Shown: positions 44,656 through 53,591 of the stretch, in pieces
How the letters are laid out: every line of letters starts with the position of its first letter
How positions within the stretch are numbered: position 1 is the first letter of the stretch
Source: Phycisphaerae bacterium
Lineage (GTDB): Bacteria; Planctomycetota; Phycisphaerae; Sedimentisphaerales; Anaerobacaceae
Length of the DNA stretch: 64,000 bases
Reading direction: 5' to 3'
Assembly (NCBI GenBank): GCA_030615025.1
Contig: JAUXAB010000011.1
Coordinates: 1-64,000 of the forward strand
Notes under the pieces: generated by a model
The model's input: only the letters and a program-made list of their open reading frames with translations
What the model was told of the DNA's origin: nothing
Database searches by the model: none
Made by a program: the position numbers and the translations under genes

Positions 44656-44814
44656 ATGCGATGGGATGATGGAAAAATCAGACTGGCTAATCCTGACATA
44701 CTTAACACCCTGGCTCGGCCTGGATTACTCCAGGAGATGTCTCCGCAAAGATTGGTCGTGGTTGCTGCCGGTCGACTTGTGCCTGATCCTGACTTCCGCG
44801 ACACGTACTCGTAG
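44656..44814 (+). pseudogene. Orc1/Cdc6-like N-terminal fragment
   Basis: A 52-codon frame beginning MRWDDGKIRLANPDILNTL. The Orc1/Cdc6-like protein at 60014 begins MRWHNERIILLDPDILLETH; identity covers the first 16 residues, after which the sequences differ. The last 90 bases overlap the 3' end of the FeeM-like gene on the other strand. It is therefore a promoter plus start-region duplication, either a decayed paralogue or a recombination scar. A short peptide could still be made. Confidence 0.6.
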
Positions 44815-45312
44815 CGGGTAGGCGAGGATGCCGTTCAGGGACTTGTAGTGCCTGCCTTTTCCTATCTTTTCGAACAGAAGCCTTTTGTAGAAGCCAAGAT
44901 GATTTTGCGTCACCGCAACGCAAAGGTCGTCAATGTGTCGCGACTCCGCCTCCTCCCATAGAGTCCTGCATAATTTCACCCATAGCCTGCGACTGGAACC
45001 GGACTGAACGTCGGCCACCACCAGAGTGGAAGCCTCGGCAACCTTTCTATCCTGCTTCCTCAAGAGTCTTATTGCTTCCGGGAAGACCCGCTCCATGGGC
45101 AGGCCTTTTGTCGAGTCCATGACGAGCCTCACCGCTCCAATGAGTTCGCCGTTTTCTATGGAAACGAAGTGGATTGTCGTCGACAATTCATCCCATTCGT
45201 CGAGCATGATCCCATCCGGATTGGAAGGTATGTATCCCTTCCGCAGGTAGCTATCGTACCTGAGCCGAAAGATAGCCTCCAATTCATCCTGACCGTTAGC
45301 TTTTCTGACCAT
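44725..45312 (-). CDS. FeeM-like N-acyl amino acid synthase / autoinducer-synthase-fold GNAT
   Basis: 195 residues. The N-terminus AIFRLRYDSYLRKGYI, followed by DEWDELSTTIHFVS and GELIGAVRLVMDS, matches the acyltransferase fold shared by LuxI-type synthases and FeeM-like N-acyl amino acid synthases; VAEASTLVV and LCVAVTQNHLGFYKRLLFEK complete the GNAT core. FeeM joins an acyl-ACP chain to an amino acid. Its start codon overlaps the stop of the B12-radical SAM gene, so it is third of a V4R / radical SAM / acyltransferase operon. Product unknown; a signalling lipid or modified acyl amino acid is plausible. Confidence 0.68.
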   Translation of the reverse strand: MVRKANGQDELEAIFRLRYDSYLRKGYIPSNPDGIMLDEWDELSTTIHFVSIENGELIGAVRLVMDSTKGLPMERVFPEAIRLLRKQDRKVAEASTLVVADVQSGSSRRLWVKLCRTLWEEAESRHIDDLCVAVTQNHLGFYKRLLFEKIGKGRHYKSLNGILAYPLRVRVAEVRIRHKSTGSNHDQSLRRHLLE

Positions 45313-46961
45313 TACTTCTTTTGAGTCTCGTATGACGATCTTTCATTGAATGTCGTAACTATCTCAGCCATCTTCTCCCAGTCTCCTGTCCACATCGCCC
45401 TGGCGGTAAATCTCTTAAACTCCACCAAGTCAATTCCAAGCACGGATCCAACCAGGGCAATGTCATCGGTAAGCTGGGTGACCAGGCCGTTACTTTCCAG
45501 CTTCAATGCAAATTGTTCCGTGACTCTGGCAAACTGTCTGAAGCTCATGCCATTGAGCCTGTAAGGCAGGGGCGACCAGAACGATGGCGGGAAAAGCGTC
45601 TTGATTTTGTAATCCATGACCTGACGGCAGTAATTCTCCACGTCAAGGTCAAACCCGTATTTTTCCGGATTCTGTGCCCAGGGTGTTCTGGGATAGATCC
45701 CTGGAAACTGGATGAAAACAGAGTCAGGTCTAATATCCGCCAGCAGCTCAAAGGTCTCTTTCATGGTCCGGTCGTTATCGCCGGGAGCGGGCAGTATCAC
45801 GCTTCCGACAACGAATATACCCGCATCCTTTGCTGCCTTGACGGCTGTTCTAATCTGCTCCACCGTGGTGGGCTTGTTCATCAAATCCAGAACCTTCTGG
45901 CTTCCGGATTCGATTCCGAAAAGAAGCCCGAACAGTCCGGACTGCTTCAGTACTGAGGCATCCTCAGCGCAGAATTCCCGGACATGGCCATACGAGCAGT
46001 AGCTCACTTTAAGGCCATCCTCCATGATCTTGCCTGCAACCTGTCGCATCAGCTCCACCGGTGTACTTGACCCCGCATACCTGAACGATCTGATTCCGTA
46101 GCGGTCGCGAATGTGCTTCATTTCCTTAACGATACGAGTAACTGTTTTTACTCTCCTTTGATGCCCGCTCTTAACCGACTGAACGCAGAAGGCACAGCCG
46201 TAGGGACATCCCCTGCTCTCATCGAGGACAACGATCTTTATCTTCTCGTTGCCTTTCATGGCCGGATAGATGCGTTCGTCGTAAACCGGCATTGGTAGAG
46301 TGTCCAGGTCCTCGATTCGCCTGATTTCCCTTTCGATGCCATCCGGCGTAATAAGATTCGGGAAATCGAGTTTGCCCTTACCGGAAACGTGATCGGCAAC
46401 CTGAACAATTGTTTCCTCTCCCTCACCATAGACCAAACCGTCAAATGCCTTTGTTCTTTCAAATATAAGCTCCTGGAAAAAGTCAACATGGGGACCGCCA
46501 GCGAATATCTTCAGCTCCGGAAACTGTCTTTTCAAAAACCCGGCCATCATTACGGGGCCGTCGAATCCATCGCCGTTCCACAACTTGAATCCCACGAAGT
46601 CAGGTTTCTGCTTTCGGATTATCTCTGCCATTTCCTCTGCAATCCGCATGACTTCTTTTACACGGTACCTGGCAAGCTGTCTGTCCACAAAGCGGAGCCG
46701 CAACAACCCACACAATCCCCTTAGCCTGGATATCCGATTGTTCCTCGCCCTGCTAACCTGGTCGTAAATCTCGGACAACTTTCGCCGCAAACCCTGTGGA
46801 ACCAGTCGTCTCATGGTGTCAACGGTTCCGTAGTCCAGAACCAGCGCTTCGTGACCGGCTTCGATCAGGGCTCCGGCAAGATTAGCCAGACCGTTGTCCG
46901 GCAGCAGGCTGCTGGGAGTGTAGGGATACCCTGGATAGCTGATTAATAGACCGCGAGCCAT
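45312..46961 (-). CDS. B12-binding-domain radical SAM protein (BchE-like)
   Basis: 549 residues from ATG 46961 (MARGLLISYPGY, GGAGAG upstream); a longer frame to 47039 would overlap the V4R gene. The N-terminus is a B12-binding fold (NGLANLAGALIEAGHEALVL, IFAGGPHVDFF, GLVYGEGEETIVQ). The SAM cluster is ESRGCPYGCAFCVQSV (CxxxCxxC). The rest is a SPASM-less radical SAM barrel with GLLFGIESGSQKVLDLMNKP. BchE-type enzymes methylate or rearrange unactivated carbons using cobalamin. Between V4R and FeeM-like genes it probably modifies the acyl or amino part of a small molecule. Confidence 0.8.
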   Translation of the reverse strand: MARGLLISYPGYPYTPSSLLPDNGLANLAGALIEAGHEALVLDYGTVDTMRRLVPQGLRRKLSEIYDQVSRARNNRISRLRGLCGLLRLRFVDRQLARYRVKEVMRIAEEMAEIIRKQKPDFVGFKLWNGDGFDGPVMMAGFLKRQFPELKIFAGGPHVDFFQELIFERTKAFDGLVYGEGEETIVQVADHVSGKGKLDFPNLITPDGIEREIRRIEDLDTLPMPVYDERIYPAMKGNEKIKIVVLDESRGCPYGCAFCVQSVKSGHQRRVKTVTRIVKEMKHIRDRYGIRSFRYAGSSTPVELMRQVAGKIMEDGLKVSYCSYGHVREFCAEDASVLKQSGLFGLLFGIESGSQKVLDLMNKPTTVEQIRTAVKAAKDAGIFVVGSVILPAPGDNDRTMKETFELLADIRPDSVFIQFPGIYPRTPWAQNPEKYGFDLDVENYCRQVMDYKIKTLFPPSFWSPLPYRLNGMSFRQFARVTEQFALKLESNGLVTQLTDDIALVGSVLGIDLVEFKRFTARAMWTGDWEKMAEIVTTFNERSSYETQKK

Positions 46962-47001
46962 CAGAAATTCTCTCCAGAACAAGCAGACAAATTTGTCTCG
47001 A

Positions 47002-47544
47002 TTACCATTTCGTTTCCCATTCGCAGTAACGGGCACCACGGCAGATGCATTTGTTTTCCCTCAGCCGGGCATTGCGAAGGCCAAGCTCCATTTCTCCATG
47101 AGCGGCATAGATTCCCATGAACCACGAGCATACTTTCGACTTCGCGCCGTACATCCGGGCAGCGTGCTCCACCACCGGATTGTCCCTGACATGGAACACA
47201 ACCCGGTGGTGTCCGTCCTTTTCAACCTTCGCCACAAGAAATTTCGGCCTTCCGTATCCGAGAAACTCCAGCAAACTGAGAACCGCTTTCTGGGTAACCC
47301 AGCCACCCTTGGGCTTCAGCCCCATGTACTTGATCAGCTCTCTGGCGCCTTCCTTCGCACCCTCGTAGCCGAGCTTGTACAGAAAGTCTTCTCCGGTCTT
47401 TTCTCCCATCATCTGGATGTCCTTTGCCAGGGCTCTTGAGGGAAGCATTATCCAGTCCATCCTGCCGAAGAGTCTTATTCTGCCCCTCTCCGTGGAGAAT
47501 GCCTTTCCAAATAGAAGTTTCTTCAGAATCCCGGCCAGGACCAT
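47002..47544 (-). CDS. V4R (4-vinyl reductase) domain protein
   Basis: 180 residues, ATG 47544 with GGTGG upstream. The C-terminal half carries the V4R pattern: VRDNPVVEHAARMYGAKSKV, CSWFMGIYAAHGEMELGL and KCICRGARYCEWETKW with clustered Cys. V4R domains occur in BchJ and in regulators that bind small hydrophobic ligands or metals. First gene of the V4R / B12-radical SAM / FeeM-like operon, 40 bases before the second. It could sense or bind the pathway product. Confidence 0.75.
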   Translation of the reverse strand: MVLAGILKKLLFGKAFSTERGRIRLFGRMDWIMLPSRALAKDIQMMGEKTGEDFLYKLGYEGAKEGARELIKYMGLKPKGGWVTQKAVLSLLEFLGYGRPKFLVAKVEKDGHHRVVFHVRDNPVVEHAARMYGAKSKVCSWFMGIYAAHGEMELGLRNARLRENKCICRGARYCEWETKW

Positions 47545-47604
47545 GCAACCACCAAATATTTTCTGCGTGTGTTACTTCCTGATTTATGTATTTGTCATCA
47601 TGCC

Positions 47605-48261
47605 TTAAATGCTTCGCACTTGTCTAACTGCCTGGTTGTATAACCTTTCCAGGGCCCGCTGCATATCCGGCTCGACTACATCTGCATAAACCTGCGTTGT
47701 GCCTATGTGAGAATGCCCAAGCTGTTTCTGAACCAGTCGCAGGTTGTAGCCGCTGGCCCTGTAAAGTTCGCAGGCATAGGTATGTCTCAGACAATGGATG
47801 GAGTAATGAAAAGGTAAATCCGCTCTGGCCGCCGATCGCTTGAAAGCTTTTTCTATCGCTCTTGTTGTCATGTGATCCTTTGTGTTGCTGGACAAAAACA
47901 GCGGATCGCCCGAACCGGTGGGTTCTCCAACACTTTGTTTCCAAAGAAGATATTCCTCGTAATGGCGTTTGAATGATCCGTTGAACCGTACCAGTCTTTT
48001 TTTGCCGCCCTTGCCGTTCCTGACGAGGAGCGCACAGAAGCGTTCTCTGAGGAAGATGTCCTTGCACTTCAGGTCGGCAATCTCCCCTACTCGCAGCCCT
48101 GTGGACAGGGCCAGATCTACGATGAAATAGTCCCTGACAGCCACTTTGTTGCCTCGTGCAAGGGCTACTTCTGCCCTTTTTCTGGCTGTCTCCAGCAGCC
48201 TGTTTACTTCTTCCCGGGAGAGGAACTTCCCAGGATCCAGGACCCAATTTGACCTGATCAT
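47605..48261 (-). CDS. Tyrosine recombinase, mainly catalytic domain
   Basis: 218 residues. Catalytic residues: Arg in LSTGLRVGEIADL, Lys in RNGKGGKKRLV, HCLRHTYACE (HxxR), and GHSHIGTTQVYADV (His and Tyr nucleophile). The N-terminal core-binding domain is nearly absent: only about 40 residues precede the barrel start. A leader of five codons (MFKKV) with AAAGGAGT ends on a stop overlapping this ATG, so translation is probably coupled. It may be a resident integrase or a resolvase for the neighbouring module. Confidence 0.8.
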   Translation of the reverse strand: MIRSNWVLDPGKFLSREEVNRLLETARKRAEVALARGNKVAVRDYFIVDLALSTGLRVGEIADLKCKDIFLRERFCALLVRNGKGGKKRLVRFNGSFKRHYEEYLLWKQSVGEPTGSGDPLFLSSNTKDHMTTRAIEKAFKRSAARADLPFHYSIHCLRHTYACELYRASGYNLRLVQKQLGHSHIGTTQVYADVVEPDMQRALERLYNQAVRQVRSI

Positions 48262-48920
48262 ACTTTTTTAAACATTTTTGTACTCCTTTCGAAAATGTTC
48301 CATTTGTGTGCGGCATCCGAAGGTTTTGGAGATGCGTGAAGTTGCCGTAAGCTCTTTGTTTGTAAGGGATTAAGCTCTCTAAATCAATATTGAGTGGCAG
48401 GATTTATAAAGCTTAGAGTTGGGCTTGGGTGCTGGAAGAATGAGACCGTGAAGTAGCTGTAACGTCAGCCTTAGCAATCGGTTATGGAAATAGAATGTGG
48501 TGAAATATGGTTCTTAGCGCAAGCAAAAAGGTTCAGAACACGCACAAAACCTGAACCTTTCAACAGGATTATCCCATTTCTTGCCAACCGAGTCAAGGAT
48601 AAGTCTCCAAAAAAGTCTTTAAAAATTGGGAAAGTCCACCTCAAGTACTTTTCCTCATTGTCTTCATATTATGCCCAAATGTGAAATTACTAAACTTTAT
48701 AAAGCTTTTGAAATGTGTGTGAAAAGCGAGACTTGGTGGAATAAATTGTTTGAAGCCCGCCTGCAATTTTTGCAGGAGGTCAGAAGCAAGAAAACAAAAG
48801 GCAGATTCGTAGCTTGTAGGCGAAAAAGCTAAAGACAAGGCCGCAGGACCAATCGTATAAGAATGTTGACATTTTATTTCCGCTAAATTAGAATACTAAC
48901 AAAAAGTGGGGTATATTAAT
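48262..48920. other. Spacer with two identical TATA-like boxes
   Basis: About 660 bases without a convincing gene. tttataaagctt occurs exactly at 48403-48414 and 48696-48707. A 38-codon frame follows the second (from 48713) but lacks family similarity. Other short frames look random. The boxes could be promoters for unannotated RNAs. Confidence 0.4.
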
Positions 48921-49634
48921 ATGTTAGGTGAAAAGCAGAAACCACAGAGAAACGACATGCTTAAGCGTCTTGATAAATCAGTGCGTGCTGTAATTCAGAA
49001 CGCCACTCGCTTGCTGGAGGACGCTCAATTCCTTGAGTTCAGCGAACCGCCAACCAGCGCTTGGTTTCTCGCCCTGATCGCACAAGAGGAGTTAGCAAAG
49101 GCATTTATATTGTGTCTAACGAACCGCGGGACGATTCCATGGAACCCACACATCCTGCGGGCCTTGAGGGATCACAAGTGTAAGCAGTTGGTCTGCTTGG
49201 TCATGGACTATCTTGCCCCCGATATTGATGAGTTTATCACCAGGTGTAACGCAGTTGTGAACAAGAAGGAATTGCCTATCATGCCACGAAGGATTGCTGA
49301 TGCGCTAAACATCCTCCGTTATGAGAAGATCGGCAGATGGGTTTCGCAGACTTGGGTGTGGGCGGAGGAACCAGACTACGACCATGATGCTCTCGCAATT
49401 GTGAAAGGCAAGAAAGACAAGCTCAAGCAGGATGCCCTCTATGTCAGACTTGGGAAGGATGGAAGCGTCGCTTCCATCCCTATGAACCACAGCGCTGCAG
49501 CACTCGCAGATGAGATGGATCGGGCTGAGCGATTTAGGAGGCTCGTCGAAAATCTTCTTGAAGGAGCCAAACATCCAAGGCTGGATTGGGACCTTGTTGA
49601 TGAAGCGTTTAGACTACTATTCACCGATGACTAA
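48921..49634 (+). CDS. AbiV-like HEPN abortive infection protein
   Basis: 237 residues from ATG 48921 (GTG 48906 also in frame). The N-terminal third matches the AbiV HEPN pattern: IQNATRLLEDAQFLEFSE, then SAWFLALIAQEELAKAFILC. In AbiV-type proteins this four-helix unit forms the toxin that halts translation in phage-infected lactococci. The HEPN Rx4-6H motif is not obvious, so activity is uncertain. It converges on the RecB-like nuclease gene and stands with OLD, AIPR and other defence-linked genes. Confidence 0.65.
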   Translation: MLGEKQKPQRNDMLKRLDKSVRAVIQNATRLLEDAQFLEFSEPPTSAWFLALIAQEELAKAFILCLTNRGTIPWNPHILRALRDHKCKQLVCLVMDYLAPDIDEFITRCNAVVNKKELPIMPRRIADALNILRYEKIGRWVSQTWVWAEEPDYDHDALAIVKGKKDKLKQDALYVRLGKDGSVASIPMNHSAAALADEMDRAERFRRLVENLLEGAKHPRLDWDLVDEAFRLLFTDD

Positions 49635-49670
49635 TTTGCCACGGCGGAGTTGGGTTAGGATCAGTGATCA

Positions 49671-50387
49671 TTATTTTAATAATTGTAAAATATCATTTAA
49701 TTTTGGACAATCTTCGCAGCCACTGGTCCCATCAGGAGGCGTTTTCATATCAGCTAGTTTTCTAACTTCTGCCAGCAGAGGTAAAACTGTAGTCTCCGGC
49801 TCTAATTCAAGTGGCAGTAAATGGGCGTTAAAAGGCATATTGAAACCATCATCAAATGTAGCTTCATCTATATTGTCGATAGAACTGCCTGTAGGCGGCT
49901 CATAATATACTAACCCTATTCCACTTACTGGGTCTAAACCGCACTTTTGCGCAATTAGAGCATATACATTCAATTGAACCCTATAAATTGGCAGCAATTT
50001 ATCTTGTGTTTTCGTGAATCGTGCTGTTTTGTAATCTACGATGAAATATGAACCATCCTTTTTTTGAACTATTTCATCGACAACACCTGTTAATTTCACA
50101 TTCGATGATTCATCAATGAAGAAAAACTTGCTACGTCCGGGAGCCTTTATTGGTTTCTCAAAATCACCGAAGGATTCGAGCCAGTCGGGGAGTTTTCCAA
50201 ACTTCTCATAATATCCCCACGTGATTTTTTTGCTATAAGAATCAATAGATGAAAATATCCCTGGAAATATCTGATATGGCAGTTTGCACTTTAGCTTTAT
50301 CCAGAAGCAGCGTGGGCAAAAGTCAGGCATAGCCAGTTCGCCTAAGTTCTTTGCGGATATTCGAATTTGTTCTTTATCAGTCATCAT
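49671..50387 (-). CDS. RecB/Cas4-like PD-(D/E)XK nuclease
   Basis: 238 residues. The nuclease core is VKLTGVVDEIVQKKDGSYF followed by IVDYKTARFTK (Asp and D-x-K), then YRVQLNVYALIAQKCG, the RecB/Cas4 plan. Cysteines at the N-terminus (DFCPRCFW) and C-terminus (GCEDCP) could bind an iron-sulphur cluster as in Cas4/AddB. It follows the KTSC gene by 9 bases and the OLD gene further upstream, so the three probably act together on DNA ends. No cas genes are near. Confidence 0.75.
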   Translation of the reverse strand: MMTDKEQIRISAKNLGELAMPDFCPRCFWIKLKCKLPYQIFPGIFSSIDSYSKKITWGYYEKFGKLPDWLESFGDFEKPIKAPGRSKFFFIDESSNVKLTGVVDEIVQKKDGSYFIVDYKTARFTKTQDKLLPIYRVQLNVYALIAQKCGLDPVSGIGLVYYEPPTGSSIDNIDEATFDDGFNMPFNAHLLPLELEPETTVLPLLAEVRKLADMKTPPDGTSGCEDCPKLNDILQLLK

Positions 50388-50396
50388 TTTCTTACT

Positions 50397-50612
50397 CTAC
50401 CCAACTTTGGTACAAGAATAGCCAGCCTTTTTTATGTCTTGGTTTAGGTAGCGACCTTTTGATGTTGCATTCATTAAACCCTTATAAATATGAATAGGCA
50501 CATCGAAATATTGATATACATTTCCGTTTGTGAATTCAACTTCTAATGTGGAAGTTGTTTCATCGTATCCCACTGAGGCCAAGTTACTTGATTGGACAGA
50601 GATTCTTTCCAT
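50397..50612 (-). CDS. KTSC-domain protein
   Basis: 71 residues: MERISVQSSNLASVGYDETT, LEVEFTNGNVYQYFDVPIHI and the terminal SKGRYLNQDIKKAGYSCTKV. This is the KTSC domain, a small beta fold associated with nucleic-acid enzymes and found alone or fused to helicases and nucleases. It lies between the OLD ATPase and the RecB-like nuclease, suggesting an adaptor in that operon. Confidence 0.75.
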   Translation of the reverse strand: MERISVQSSNLASVGYDETTSTLEVEFTNGNVYQYFDVPIHIYKGLMNATSKGRYLNQDIKKAGYSCTKVG

Positions 50613-50714
50613 TTTTACTATTTCCTTTCAATAATGTGTACTTGCATGTATCTCATTAATTCTACAGCGCAAAACAGTAACTTCCTTGTGGAAAGATGAG
50701 TAACCAGACGCTTT

Positions 50715-52709
50715 TCATTCCACACCACAACGCAATTGAGTGGCCATTTCGACAATTTTTTCAAGAGTTGGTATCCTATGGTCCCCTTCGTAGGCCAGTT
50801 CTATAAGGCGTGTAATTCCGTCAATGTTTTTATTTACACGAGCCGCATCATCATATCCGAGTTCAGATGCAACGGTTGCTTGAAGAGGTTGAAAAATCTT
50901 ACTACTCAGTTCCTCTTCTAACAATTTTTCAAGGTTCTTGTTAATCACTGCCCAGGTTTTGTTAATCTGAGTGTCCGGGAAATCCTCGGTAGGCGCACCG
51001 GCCAGCCTAAGGTATCTATGGTTACGCTCTTTAGCATCTTTTTCCCCTTTCTTGCCTATATGATGCGAATCCGCATCGAAGATGAAATACGTAGGGATGG
51101 AAAGTCCACGAAAGATCACTATCGGTCGGTCTATATTGTTTTTCCCGCCTGCAGGGACTACGGCTATTCCCAACCCTGACCAATTCTTATTCATTATTTC
51201 TTGGAGCTTCCATAAAGCCCCAACATCTGATGTTCCTTCCACTACTACTACCACATCTGCGAAGTAACCCTCGTTGACAACAGTATTCATAACAGGCATT
51301 GCTCGTGCCCTGAAGCTATCCCTCGTGAAGTCGGAAGGATTGCTATTATATACTTTTGCCATTTCTTGTGAAGCTTCATCAAGGGAAAAATACTTAACAA
51401 CGCTCTGTGGCACAGACGAATCTGATGAAGGTACTTTCCTGACCATTCGAATGTGGTCAAAACGATGAAGATCTACGAAATATGGAGAATGACTCGTATA
51501 GATAATCTGGTTGCTGGCACCAAGACCAAGTTCTGGCTTACTGGCAAGCTGAAGTAAGAGATTTGACAGGTAACGACAACGTGAGGGGTGGAGATAAAGC
51601 TCAGGTTCTTCAATCGCCAAGATTAGATCAGGTCCTCGTAACGATGCGGTACTTTTAGCTTCTGCTATCGGAACTTCTCCATCAGCAGGCTCTTCTTCGG
51701 TTGGTTCTGATGGCACTGTCATAGCTAAATGTTGAAATAGAGTAACAATTAACGCTCTTTGCAAGCCATGGCCTTTGCGGGTTATTTCACCATCAAAACT
51801 ATCTTCAATTAGAGTTGCCCTTGCTGCAGGAGGCGGAACATTGGGCAAGCTAACCTCGTCCCATCGTAGCTTTAGTTGAGAACCGGGCGCAAATTTTTCA
51901 AGGGTCTTAGTAATTGAGACTCCAAGCTCTGGCAACTCAGTGAGATTTTCCGAGCTGTATACTTCTTTAATTCTTTCTTCAAAATCAATTTTGAATTGCT
52001 GTATATCTTCTCTGGCATTGATTTTTCTTAAAACAATCATATCCAAGATCTGGTAGATAGCTCCTTTTTTGCCAGTTGCCTCATCTGAAGCTTCACGGAC
52101 AGCAGGAACTAAGACGAACTTCGTGAAGTTGTCAAGCTTACCACCTCCGATGTTTTTTGGCCCGATGAATTGTTCTTCCCGCTCGATCGGTTTCATAAGT
52201 TCAGGATGTTTCGCTTCACATTCAGCCATCAGTAGGTCAACTTCGTCTGCCTTTTTAGCTCGTCTGCCTAAATCCGGTAGCTTATTGGTCGCAACCAATT
52301 CATTCCAAGCATTAGTACGATTGCGTTTTCCAGGCATCGCCCTTATCTCAGCGAATGCAGGTATCTGATAAGCTGCTGCATAATAACGTTGCACTATTGC
52401 ACCGTTTACTTCTGTAATGCGCTTTGTGACAATTAATGTGTCATCCCTTATATACGCTCCAAATTCTTCTTTTTCATCATCACGGAGATTGCCGTAGGTT
52501 ACCCGGATTTCTATAGAAGAACCCATATCACGGTTGAAAAAGTCATCTTCTGTTACAGATGCCTTTAGGTCATAAAAAGTATCTATAGCATGAAGAAAAG
52601 ATGATTTACCAGCGCCATTTCGTCCCAAGATTGCTGTAAGATTATCAAAATCTATATGCTCGTCGCGAATTGAACGGAAATTTTTCACCTCAATAGTTTT
52701 TATAATCAT
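50715..52709 (-). CDS. OLD-family ATP-dependent endonuclease (ATPase plus TOPRIM)
   Basis: 664 residues. Walker A ILGRNGAGKSSFLHAI (28-43), signature-like RKGHGLQRALIVTLFQHLA, Walker B LILAIEEPELYLHPSRCRYL and an H-loop IYTSHSPYFVDL form an ABC-type ATPase. A TOPRIM domain follows: VVVVVEGTSDVGAL (Glu) and YFIFDADSHH (DxD). P2 OLD and GajA of Gabija share this plan. No UvrD-like GajB partner is present; instead KTSC and RecB-like genes follow. A role in phage defence is likely but inferred. Confidence 0.85.
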   Translation of the reverse strand: MIIKTIEVKNFRSIRDEHIDFDNLTAILGRNGAGKSSFLHAIDTFYDLKASVTEDDFFNRDMGSSIEIRVTYGNLRDDEKEEFGAYIRDDTLIVTKRITEVNGAIVQRYYAAAYQIPAFAEIRAMPGKRNRTNAWNELVATNKLPDLGRRAKKADEVDLLMAECEAKHPELMKPIEREEQFIGPKNIGGGKLDNFTKFVLVPAVREASDEATGKKGAIYQILDMIVLRKINAREDIQQFKIDFEERIKEVYSSENLTELPELGVSITKTLEKFAPGSQLKLRWDEVSLPNVPPPAARATLIEDSFDGEITRKGHGLQRALIVTLFQHLAMTVPSEPTEEEPADGEVPIAEAKSTASLRGPDLILAIEEPELYLHPSRCRYLSNLLLQLASKPELGLGASNQIIYTSHSPYFVDLHRFDHIRMVRKVPSSDSSVPQSVVKYFSLDEASQEMAKVYNSNPSDFTRDSFRARAMPVMNTVVNEGYFADVVVVVEGTSDVGALWKLQEIMNKNWSGLGIAVVPAGGKNNIDRPIVIFRGLSIPTYFIFDADSHHIGKKGEKDAKERNHRYLRLAGAPTEDFPDTQINKTWAVINKNLEKLLEEELSSKIFQPLQATVASELGYDDAARVNKNIDGITRLIELAYEGDHRIPTLEKIVEMATQLRCGVE

Positions 52710-53591
52710 AAGATTAGCCCTCGAATTTCATTCGTACCAAATTCCTATCTCGTCAAAGGATACCTGCCTGCGGCGGAATACCAATACTTGTCCTGAGTTC
52801 AATCGAAGGAATCAATAGTAAATAATCATTAATCAATTACTTAGCCGCCCCAGTTGCAAGCCCCCGTTGTTAGCTGGTTTGTAATTATACAAATTTGCGA
52901 TTAAATTACAAGGAATTCTTTTGTCTCTATGGATTGAGATAGAACAAGCATAAGAGGTGGTTAGCTACATTTTTAAATACACTTTTGCAGCTGTGCTTAA
53001 GGGCATTTAACGGGTACCCTTGTGTTCGAAACACTCGTGAACCTTCATAGAAACGGCCGAAACGCAGGATTTGCTTGTATTAATCGCCTGTGGTCTGTGC
53101 AGGAGATCTATGATTTTGATTGAGCGAAAGCTTCATTTTTCACACCAAATCTGAAAGTTTTGGACTTGATTGCCGTTACATTAAGGCAGCAAGCTAAACC
53201 TCTTGACTGTATGGCTGCTCTTGTCTATTCAACGCCAGCACTTTAATGCTTCATAATTGAACCGCTAAGTAGCAACATGACCAACGGACATTGAAAATGT
53301 TCACAAATTTCATGTTTTTCATAATCCCTTAGCGATATAGAGCTTGTGAAGTGAAAATTTTTGACGAATTGGCAGGTAACGGGCCTTTCTGACAGGAATG
53401 TTGGCCGAGTTGACGGTCAGAGGTGTTGAAATCGAACGGCGTATTGTACTATAATAGAGGCCGTAGCGTGCAGTAGTACTGTTTATGAACTCATATGGGA
53501 AATGTCGATTAATACTGCTTTTCCCTACTGGACGATTATTGGGAGGCAGATTCATACTGACTAAAGACGCCTTGGACAATGGTGTTTGGCA
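52710..53591. other. Intergenic region upstream of the four-gene operon
   Basis: About 880 bases without a convincing gene; a minus-strand frame at 53319-53579 has no family match. At 52783-52797 aatacttgtcctgag is shared in part with 441-451 and is complementary over 12 bases to 3888-3899. The promoter of the operon starting at 53592 must lie here, but I cannot fix it. Confidence 0.55.
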
